Positions 35,863 to 42,589 of a stretch of DNA of 64,000 nt are shown here, piece by piece. The notes below the pieces were generated by a model. It had not been told where the DNA came from. It was given only the letters and a program-made list of their open reading frames with translations, and searched no databases. Made by a program: the position numbers and the translations under genes. Numbering within the stretch: the first letter of the stretch is position 1; every line of letters starts with the position of its first letter. The stretch lies in the NCBI GenBank assembly GCA_035946615.1, contig DASYZB010000030.1, positions 1-64,000 of the forward strand, read 5' to 3'. This DNA is from Verrucomicrobiia bacterium (GTDB lineage Bacteria > Verrucomicrobiota > Verrucomicrobiia > Limisphaerales > UBA8199).

Positions 35863-35994
35863 GTAGGAGACGACGTAAGGAGTCTCTGATCAGCAACTTC
35901 CGGGTAAACCAAAAGGCCGCCAGTTGGCAATCTTGCTCGGAGACCCCTTACGTCGTCTGCTACAAAGGTGTGGAACTGATCTTGTCCTTGGCCC
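35863..35994. repeat. Long palindromic repeat, copy 2
   Basis: Left arm 35863-35892 matches copy 1 at 12837 perfectly. The right arm (35934-35963) is more diverged (GGAGACCCCTTACGTCGTCTGCTAC). Spacer and right flank are also homologous to copy 1. As with copy 1 it sits between two genes transcribed leftwards, shortly upstream of the downstream gene's start. Confidence 0.85.
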
Positions 35995-36025
35995 TGGGCA
36001 GCGGCTCGCGCTCGTGACTCGCTCC

Positions 36026-36628
36026 CTATTTTCTGGCTGCCTTTTGGACCTGGTCGGGGGAAGAATTAACCGAGGTTGGATGAATTAATAGAAAGCCCAA
36101 TTCATTGCGCACAAAGGCCCCGGCAAAGGAATCCTCAAAAATGGCCACCTGCAGGCTATGGAGGTTGGGAAACAGGTTACTCCCATAGGCGTCTTCCTGA
36201 AACTTTTCCATCGACTTTAGCTCTACCGGTGAGAACGCGCGGGCGTTGAGCAGCGCCAGGCCCATTAGCAGCATGCAGCAAAAACGGACCAGTCCAGAGC
36301 CCATGCCCAAATAATATTCACTCCGTCCAAAAATGTCGCTCCCGGCCAGCTTGGGCTCCAACCGCCGCTGGACCAGTGAAAAGAAGAGAAAAATGACCAG
36401 CGCCGCCCCGAGATAGGTCAAAAGATACGCCGAGAGGAGGTCAAACGCGCCGTATTGGGCGATCATTTCCCCAACCGGTTCGTAAATGGCCGCGCAACCA
36501 AACAACAGCACCAGCCATTTCAGCAGGTTCAGGAACTCCCGTGAAAACCCCTGCCGGCGACCACGGACGACACCCCAGGCCAATAAGGCTGCCATCAGGA
36601 GGTCAAACAGGTTTATGGGCATCACCAT
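36026..36628 (-). CDS. cvpA: CvpA-family membrane protein
   Basis: A 200-residue inner-membrane protein. Four hydrophobic segments occupy the first 130 residues. The opening 'INLFDLLMAALLAWGVVRGRRQGFSREFLNLLKW' pattern (quoted in part) is characteristic of CvpA/colicin V production proteins. The remaining 70 residues are hydrophilic and probably periplasmic. CvpA influences envelope homeostasis and colicin V production in enterobacteria, but its molecular action is unresolved. Start ATG 36628 (an in-frame ATG also lies at 36622). It is transcribed in the same direction as the TerB-DUF697 gene, but repeat copy 2 lies between them. Confidence 0.85.
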   Translation of the reverse strand: MVMPINLFDLLMAALLAWGVVRGRRQGFSREFLNLLKWLVLLFGCAAIYEPVGEMIAQYGAFDLLSAYLLTYLGAALVIFLFFSLVQRRLEPKLAGSDIFGRSEYYLGMGSGLVRFCCMLLMGLALLNARAFSPVELKSMEKFQEDAYGSNLFPNLHSLQVAIFEDSFAGAFVRNELGFLLIHPTSVNSSPDQVQKAARK

Positions 36629-36864
36629 ATATACCGCTCATTCTTTCTCTTCCGCTGTCTTAGTGCATCAGGCGCCAAGGGCTTCTTGTACAGAAAGAGC
36701 CTTTTCCGTGCCAAAAAATGACACATCGCTGGTTTTTTCAGGCAGTAGGCCCTGTTCAGAACGGACGGGTTAAACCCTATTGGCCGGGGATGAATAAGGG
36801 GTGACTGTCTTCGATAGAACCGACCGGTGCCACCACAAACCCAAACGCAAAAAAGAAAGAAAAT

Positions 36865-37317
36865 ATGAGAAGGATTAGCAGACTACTTTGGCTCGCGCTA
36901 CCGCTTGGCTTGACCGTCGGATGCGCACATACACAGAATTATGCCACGGCCCAATTCGCGCCCTTGCCTGCAGCGGCCTTGGCGCCTACCTCGAACCGCG
37001 CTGAACCGCGAATTTATGCGGGTGGGACCGGGTTCGCGGAGGATTACTCGGCGCCCCCGGGAGCTTCGCCGGCCGACTGGAACCTGGCGGAGGAAATTCG
37101 CGACAGGCTCACGACCGATCACGCATGGAAGGCCTCGCCGGTCACCGCAGTCGTTAATAACGGCCAAGTCACGCTCCGGGGCGAAGTGCCTAATGACACC
37201 CAGCGGCGCGAGGTGACCCAAATGGTCGCCAGCCTGCCCGGCGTTCAGCGGGTAAACGATCAGCTTCAGCTCGGCAACCCCGCCGTTTTCTGGAAACGGA
37301 GCAACGCAAATTACTGA
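36865..37317 (+). CDS. BON-domain lipoprotein
   Basis: A 150-residue protein with a lipoprotein signal (lipobox LTVGC, Cys20), a low-complexity Ala/Pro linker (about 25-70) and one BON domain (about 75-140: 'LAEEIRDRLTTDHAWKASPV', 'VVNNGQVTLRGEVPNDTQRR', 'ASLPGVQRVNDQL'). BON domains bind phospholipid membranes or envelope components. OsmY-type proteins protect cells under osmotic stress. Purine-rich AAAGAAAGAAA precedes the ATG and can serve as ribosome-binding site. A palindromic repeat starts 22 bases after the stop codon. Confidence 0.85.
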   Translation: MRRISRLLWLALPLGLTVGCAHTQNYATAQFAPLPAAALAPTSNRAEPRIYAGGTGFAEDYSAPPGASPADWNLAEEIRDRLTTDHAWKASPVTAVVNNGQVTLRGEVPNDTQRREVTQMVASLPGVQRVNDQLQLGNPAVFWKRSNANY

Positions 37318-37338
37318 GCCAACGAGGTGCCCAAAATG

Positions 37339-37407
37339 GGGAGCGCGCCCGCGCGGGGCGCAGCCGACGCCGCCCTAGGCGTCGGCACGCGTGCGGACGG
37401 CCTCCGC
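37339..37407. repeat. Palindromic repeat, second family, copy 1
   Basis: Begins GGAGCGCGCCCG and ends GTGCGGACGGCCTCCGCT. A perfect 9-bp hairpin (GCCGACGCC, 6-nt loop, GGCGTCGGC) occupies 37363-37386. Related to 45496-45560, which has the same order of blocks. It lies 22 bases downstream of the BON-lipoprotein stop codon and may act as transcript terminator or stabiliser. Confidence 0.7.
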
Positions 37408-37540
37408 TTTTAGCTTGTCCGTCCCAGGTTCTGTTTGGCACCGCTCTTTTTCAGGTGCTCCATTCGCACGCATAGATGGTATCTTTCTCCGTCACACCAC
37501 AGGGATTACACAAACGCAAGCAGCATGCAAATCGTATAGC

Positions 37541-37561
37541 CATCAAAATCATGTTTTGATG
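37541..37561. promoter_or_regulatory. Perfect 8-bp inverted repeat, possible operator
   Basis: CATCAAAA and TTTTGATG are separated by 5 bases. It is AT-rich in an otherwise GC-rich setting. No gene start lies near it on either strand, so its role is unclear. Confidence 0.25.
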
Positions 37562-37909
37562 GTTACCATCGCATCATTCTGGGGCCAATCGCTCGGGCCG
37601 CAGCGGAGCTGTTAACGAATGGGCACTCGCTGGGCCAAGTGCGCCTTTGCCAGGGGGATACCTGTGGCTGGCTGTTTGTGGATTCGAGCAAAAATCATAG
37701 CCGCCGCTGGTGCGATATGCGGGATTGCGGCAACCGTGCGAAAGCTCGGCGCCACAGGGCTAAATCTGTGCTCGGAGAGGCCAACTCGCGCGAGTCCACA
37801 TAATGACGCCACTTTGGATGGTCGCGCCCTGCGCCGCAGCATCCAAAAGGGGTCTGCGTCGCTTGGCGGGAAGCGGCTTATCATTAAAACCCCATAACGG
37901 TAAAGTCCG

Positions 37910-40789
37910 TTACTCGAGAGCCGGGCGAGGGGTGCATGACCTCGCCTGAATTGTTGTCGTGGCCGGTGCCAGGCCCTGCGCCCGGGCAGTGAGGGTGAGG
38001 GTCCCGGCCTCTTTGCTTGATTGCACCAGCACTTGCGCCAAGCCGTTAAAGACGCTGCGTTTCCAATCCGTTGGGACCGGCTTCTGTTCGATCTCGACAG
38101 CCACGCCCTTGTTTAATCCTCCCGAATTTTCGTGGTTCTTGACGGCCACGGCCACGGTGTTCTCGCCGGCATGAAGGAGCTTGTGAATCTCGAAGCTGTG
38201 GGGCACCGACCAGTCATGCGCTTCGCCTGCGAAACGGCCATTGATATAAACCCAGCCCTCATCATCAATCATCCCGAAGCGGAGCAGGATGTTCGTGGCG
38301 GCTAAATCCTCGGCGGTGGCCGAGAAGTGGGCGCGGAACACAGCCGCTTGCTCAGGTTGCAAGGGGCCGGCGCTGCGGCGCACATTGACTCTACGAAAAC
38401 CGGCCTCTGGAGCATCCTCGGCTGTTTCGGGCCCTTCCTTGGCCTCCGGCACGATTTTCATCCGCCAATCCTCCAGGGCGATGGCCCGAACCGGCATCTG
38501 GTCCAGATACACATCGGGCTCGTGGCAACTGGGGTCGCCGTTGCCTACGCCCAGGATTTTGCCGGGACCGCTCAGTTCGAAATTCACGAGGTCGCCCGCC
38601 ACAGGCACCACACGGCCTTGGGCATCCACCACCGACACAGTAACCAGGCTGACGTCCTGTCCATCGGCGTCGATTTGACCTCGGTCGGGAGCAAGCTCCA
38701 CTTTCGCCGGGGCTCCCGTCGTTTCAATCTTTGTCTCGGCTACAGCCACACCGCCATTAAAAGCTCGCGCGGAGAGCGTGCCTGGGGCGTATTTGACCTG
38801 CCATTGCAAGTGAGAATTCCTGGGCATGGACTTTTTGCCCAGGCTTTGGCCATTGAGGAACAACTCCACTTCTTGGCAATTGCTGAAGCAGCGCACGTCG
38901 ATGTCTTGGCCCTCCTTTCCCGGCCAGTTCCAATGGGGCAGGAGGTGCAATACCGTTTTGTCGCTCCACCAGGCCTGGTAATAATAGAAGTTATCCTTTG
39001 GAAACCCGCAGGTATCTACAATGCCGAAATGGGAATTGATGCAGGGCCACCCGTAAGGCGTTGGCTCGCCCCGGTAATCAAATCCAGTCCAGGCGAATCC
39101 GCCGGAAAGCCACGGGCGGGGGGCAAAGAAGGTCCACCAGGTTTCAGCCGTATGCGCCCAGGGGGGAGCATTATCGTCATAAGCGCTGACATAGCCGCGC
39201 ACCTTATCATTGGCATAAATGCCGCGGGTGCACACGGTGCTGGCCTGCTCTGTCCCCAGATTGGGTTGGGCCGGGTGGGCGGCATGGTAATTGTCCATTT
39301 GCTTGCCGATGTGGTAATTCCAGCCCCGCACGTCGATGATGCGATTCAGGCCGGCGAAGGTGTTGCCGACGTTCGCCGCCATCGTGACCGAGCGGGTTGG
39401 GTCCATGCGGTGAATCAGGTCCTGCATCGTTTCAGCCACCCGCCCCCCGGTCGGGGTGGTCTGCACTCCCTCTTCATTGGCGATGGACCAGACCACGACA
39501 CTGGGATGGTTGCGGTCGCGGCGCACCAGCCCTGCGAGCCGATCGAGGTTGGCCGCGTCGCTGCCGAGCAAGCGGTTCTCATCCATGACCACCATGCCCA
39601 AGCGGTCGCAGGCCTCGAGCAGTTCCGGTGTTGGAGGATTATGCGAGGTGCGGTAAGCGTTGTCGCCCATCTCTTTCAGGCGCGCGATACGAAAATATTG
39701 GACTCTGTCCGGCAGCGCGGCGCCCACCCCTGCATGGTCCTGGTGGTTGCAGGTGCCTTTTATCTCATAATGTTTGCCGTTGAGCAGGAAGCCTTGATTG
39801 GGATCGAATGCCACGGTCCGTATTCCAAACTCCGTGTCTTTGCGGTCCACCACCTCCCCCCCGCTCAGGACGGTGGTGACTAAACGGTAGAGCTTCGGAG
39901 ATTCGGGCGACCAAAGAATGGGGGAATTGAAAGTGATACGTGGCAGGACCTGCTGGTTGGACCAAGGCTGGACCATAAATGATTCTTTTATTTGGGCCAC
40001 TTCTTTGCCGTCGGGGTCCAGCACCTGGCAATTGACAGCCGCATCCCCCTGCGCGCCCTGTGAATCGTTCAATTCGACGTTCATGTAAAGCGTGACGGGC
40101 CCCTCCGGCACGTTATTCTTGAATTGCGAATAGACAAAGACACCATCCGGCGCAATGGCGAGCGGGCTGGTCTTGACCAGCCAGACATGGCGGTAAATGC
40201 CCGCCCCTTCATAAAACCAGCCCTCGAACTCCGACGCGTCCACGCGCACGGCAAGGGTATTTTTGCCACCGCAGTTTGCCACATCGGTGATGTCGTAGCG
40301 AAAACTGCTGTAGCCGCTCTCGTGGTGGCCGACAAAATAGCCGTTCAGAAAAACCCGGCAGTCGCGGTAGGCCCCGTCAAATTCCAGCCAGAGCCGTTTT
40401 CCGGCGTCCTCCTTGGGCAATGTGAAGACCCGGCGATACCAACCGACGCTGTTTTGGGGGAAACCTGGCCCGACAGGTTTGAAGCCATGCGAACCATCAG
40501 CCTGCTCGTCAAAAGGCAGCTCGATGGCCCAGTCGTGGGGAAGATTGGTTGAGCGCCAGCCCATGTCCGAAAAACCGGGGCGCGCCGGCCCGCCGCTCGA
40601 CCCTGCCTTGGCCAAATCTTCGCCCGTGCCCCAGTCATCACCGAGGTGGAACCTCCATCCGAAATCCATCAGAAGCCGCTCGCGCGGCGAGGTGGGTTCC
40701 GCTGCCGCGGTGAACGAGAGCGGCGCGAAAGCCAGGATAAGCGCAAATGCGGCAAGCAAGTTGAGAGAGAGCCGTTTTCCAATATTCAT
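37910..40789 (-). CDS. Secreted GH2 beta-galactosidase-like enzyme
   Basis: A 959-residue exported enzyme with an Ala-rich signal peptide (about residues 1-30). Domains in order: jelly-roll sugar-binding domain ('LLMDFGWRFHLGD', 'LPHDWAIELPF', 'GWYRRVFTLP', 'NGYFVGHHESGYSSFRYDIT'), Ig-like domain, and TIM barrel with acid/base Glu in 'WSIANEEG' (about 438) and nucleophile Glu in 'LGTEQAS' (about 512), plus 'GFAWTGFDYRGEPTPYGWP'. A DUF4982-like domain, an invasin/Big-like domain ('GDLVNFELSGPGKILGVGNG') and a jelly-roll insert ('GWVYINGRFAGEAHDW') follow. This layout is typical of secreted beta-galactosidases of polysaccharide degraders. It stands alone, with no adjacent transporter. Confidence 0.92.
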   Translation of the reverse strand: MNIGKRLSLNLLAAFALILAFAPLSFTAAAEPTSPRERLLMDFGWRFHLGDDWGTGEDLAKAGSSGGPARPGFSDMGWRSTNLPHDWAIELPFDEQADGSHGFKPVGPGFPQNSVGWYRRVFTLPKEDAGKRLWLEFDGAYRDCRVFLNGYFVGHHESGYSSFRYDITDVANCGGKNTLAVRVDASEFEGWFYEGAGIYRHVWLVKTSPLAIAPDGVFVYSQFKNNVPEGPVTLYMNVELNDSQGAQGDAAVNCQVLDPDGKEVAQIKESFMVQPWSNQQVLPRITFNSPILWSPESPKLYRLVTTVLSGGEVVDRKDTEFGIRTVAFDPNQGFLLNGKHYEIKGTCNHQDHAGVGAALPDRVQYFRIARLKEMGDNAYRTSHNPPTPELLEACDRLGMVVMDENRLLGSDAANLDRLAGLVRRDRNHPSVVVWSIANEEGVQTTPTGGRVAETMQDLIHRMDPTRSVTMAANVGNTFAGLNRIIDVRGWNYHIGKQMDNYHAAHPAQPNLGTEQASTVCTRGIYANDKVRGYVSAYDDNAPPWAHTAETWWTFFAPRPWLSGGFAWTGFDYRGEPTPYGWPCINSHFGIVDTCGFPKDNFYYYQAWWSDKTVLHLLPHWNWPGKEGQDIDVRCFSNCQEVELFLNGQSLGKKSMPRNSHLQWQVKYAPGTLSARAFNGGVAVAETKIETTGAPAKVELAPDRGQIDADGQDVSLVTVSVVDAQGRVVPVAGDLVNFELSGPGKILGVGNGDPSCHEPDVYLDQMPVRAIALEDWRMKIVPEAKEGPETAEDAPEAGFRRVNVRRSAGPLQPEQAAVFRAHFSATAEDLAATNILLRFGMIDDEGWVYINGRFAGEAHDWSVPHSFEIHKLLHAGENTVAVAVKNHENSGGLNKGVAVEIEQKPVPTDWKRSVFNGLAQVLVQSSKEAGTLTLTARAQGLAPATTTIQARSCTPRPALE

Positions 40790-41057
40790 GCAGGGGTTCT
40801 AGCAGGTCTGGCGCGACTTGTCAGAGCCAAATTATCCATTATGGCCAAAGTTATTCAGCGTGGAGAGGATGTTTTGCCTTCGTGACTGCCCTTTCTCGAA
40901 TTTGAAGCACGAAGCGATTCAAATGAAACGCCTAGCGTTCCTTGGATTGCATTGATTTTCCGGCTCTTTTCCAATTTGTTGCCAGGTACCGTGGTGAATA
41001 TTGCCGCGAGTTTTGCCAGTTACAGCTCTTGGCCTGCCCTCTGCTTTGGGTGTTGTC

Positions 41058-42167
41058 ATGAGTCGTGCCAGAGTAGAGATACTGAAGAGGAGGGAGCCGT
41101 TGCGGATTGGGTTTCTGCCGGTGAGCGATTGCGCCCCCTTGGTCTATGCCAGCACATCCGGCCTATTCGAGAAATTCGATTTGGAGGTACAGCTCCAGCG
41201 CGAGAGCAGTTGGGCGCAGGTGCGTGACAAAGTGATTTACGGCGAGCTGGATGCCGCCCATGCCCCTGCCACCCTGCCGTTCCTGGCCAACCTCGGCCTG
41301 GATTCCGACCCGTGCGCCTGCGTCAGCGCGCTGGTGCTCAGCCTGCAAGGCAACGGCATCGCCCTGTCTCGATGTCTTTGGGAAGAAGGTGTGCATGACG
41401 CACCCGGTTTGCGCGAACAAATCTATAAACTATGGCGCAAACGCACTTATACCTTCGGCGTGGTGTTCCCGTTTTCTACCCAGGAAATCCTCCTGCGCCA
41501 ATGGTTGCACTCTGCGGGCATTGTCCCGGATGTCGAGGTCCGCGTGGTAGCCATCCCGCCAGCGCAGATGTTTCCGACATTGAAACTGGGATACATCGAC
41601 GGGTTCTGCGCATCGGAACCGTGGCTGTCACTGGCCGCGCAGGCCGGCGCCGGCGTTTGCGTGACCACGAGCGCTCAACTGGCGCCCATGCACCCCGAAA
41701 AAGTCCTGATGCTCCGCCAGAGCTTCGCCGCTGGACGCGCTGAAGAGCATGAACGGTTGCTGGCAGCCCTGCTGGAGGCTTGCGCCTTTTGCGAGTTGCC
41801 ACAGAACCGAGAGTTTCTGGGTGACCTGTTGTCGGACCCGCAATACGTGAATGCCCCCGCAGAATGGGTCCAGAGCGGGTTCGGGAAGGCCTTCGAGGGC
41901 GCTCAGTCCACGAGCGGCTTGAGCATCTTTCATGGCGCCAAAGCCAATGAACCCAGCGATGAGAAGGCCTCGTGGATAATGAACAATCTATACGAATTGC
42001 TTTGTCAACGCGGCTTCATCGCCAGGAGCCTCGGACGGACTCCTGTCCTGAAGAACATTTTCCGCCGTGACATATTCCTGCGCGCCCAGGCCAGCCTGGC
42101 AACCGGCGGGTCGAATGCGCGCGGCGCGCCTCAACCGCTTGAGACGCTGGCCGGGGGCGCTGCTTAA
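41058..42167 (+). CDS. NrtA/CmpA-like ligand-binding protein without signal peptide
   Basis: A 369-residue protein of the nitrate/bicarbonate/sulfonate-binding (NMT1/NrtA) family. Matches include 'LRIGFLPVSDCAPLVYAS', 'GELDAAHAPATLPFLANLG', 'LKLGYIDGFCASEPW' and 'HPEKVLMLRQSFA'. Unlike ABC-transporter binding proteins it starts directly with the ligand domain and has no signal peptide or lipobox, and no permease or ATPase follows. This resembles NasS-type cytoplasmic nitrate sensors, although no nasT is present. ATG 41058 is preferred over the TTG at 41001 that opens the frame. The extra 19 residues are hydrophobic and could be a poor signal, so localisation is not certain. A strong terminator-like hairpin follows. 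Confidence 0.8.
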   Translation: MSRARVEILKRREPLRIGFLPVSDCAPLVYASTSGLFEKFDLEVQLQRESSWAQVRDKVIYGELDAAHAPATLPFLANLGLDSDPCACVSALVLSLQGNGIALSRCLWEEGVHDAPGLREQIYKLWRKRTYTFGVVFPFSTQEILLRQWLHSAGIVPDVEVRVVAIPPAQMFPTLKLGYIDGFCASEPWLSLAAQAGAGVCVTTSAQLAPMHPEKVLMLRQSFAAGRAEEHERLLAALLEACAFCELPQNREFLGDLLSDPQYVNAPAEWVQSGFGKAFEGAQSTSGLSIFHGAKANEPSDEKASWIMNNLYELLCQRGFIARSLGRTPVLKNIFRRDIFLRAQASLATGGSNARGAPQPLETLAGGAA

Positions 42168-42214
42168 ATACGCGGCCCTGCTCTTTCCCCGCGCCCCTCC
42201 TCCGAGGCGCGGGG

Positions 42215-42265
42215 CCGAGGCTTGGGCGCCTTGAAGGGTTCTCGGCGCCCGGCCTCGGATTTTGT
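42215..42265 (+). terminator. Strong stem-loop with T-rich tail after the NrtA-like gene
   Basis: CCGAGGC (42215-42221) and GGGCGCC (42224-42230) pair with GGCGCCC (42244-42250) and GCCTCGG (42252-42258), giving a 14-bp interrupted GC stem followed by ATTTTGTT. This fits an intrinsic terminator for the gene ending at 42167. Confidence 0.65.
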
Positions 42266-42501
42266 TGCCTAAAGAAACTGGAAAGAGAATCTCTTATCCG
42301 CCAGATTCCTGAGGCGCCGCGCAAGATACGCCAATTGGTTTCCGACCTGCAAGATACCGTCAAGACTGCGGAGGCTGCGGGTCTGGTCCTTCCCCCGCCG
42401 AAGACTCGCCCGATGCGTGGAATCGAGGCCACCGCCTGAACTGATCCTTCTTCTGTTGGTGTGCCGCTGGCTTGGCCCGGTGAAACTGAGGGCTGAGAAC
42501 A

Positions 42502-42524
42502 GAGCCTCCTGGCGGCGGCTGCTA
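42502..42524 (-). repeat. REP-like half-element
   Basis: On the minus strand this reads GTAGCAGCCGCCGCCAGGAG then GCTC. It resembles the outer arms of the 14135 hairpin (GTAGCACCCGGCGTAAGGAGGCTC) and of the long palindromes at 12837 and 35863. No second arm of equal quality is present. Confidence 0.5.
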
Positions 42525-42589
42525 CGGACCAGGATGAGGCTAGCGGTTGACATTGGGGGCGCGACTCTCGAAGATCGAACATAGAAGAG

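Larger units (their letters stand above)
37318..37909. other. 592-base intergenic region
   Basis: No convincing gene. It contains the 37339 palindromic repeat and a perfect 8-bp inverted repeat CATCAAAA-TCATG-TTTTGATG at 37541-37561, which looks like an operator half-site pair but has no obvious gene attached. Three short open frames (37391-37615 +, 37612-37884 -, 37619-37897 +) have no family features or ribosome-binding sites and overlap each other. The neighbouring genes both end here (convergent), so promoters are not expected. Confidence 0.5.
42168..42589. other. 422-base intergenic region
   Basis: It holds the terminator-like hairpin at 42215-42265 and a REP-related half-element at 42502-42524. 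No gene is supported. A TTGACA-like -35 box at 42547-42552 precedes the permease-RCC1 gene, but no matching -10 box is clear. The minus-strand frame 42016-42648 is Arg/Ser-rich and unlike a protein. Confidence 0.5.

Noticed and set aside
35810-35896. N-terminal extension of the TerB-DUF697 gene
   Set aside because: Runs into repeat copy 2 and lacks a sensible protein sequence. ATG 35809 fits the domain start.
38327-39883. 518-codon plus-strand open frame
   Set aside because: Lies entirely antisense to the GH2 beta-galactosidase-like gene. Composition is that of a shadow frame.
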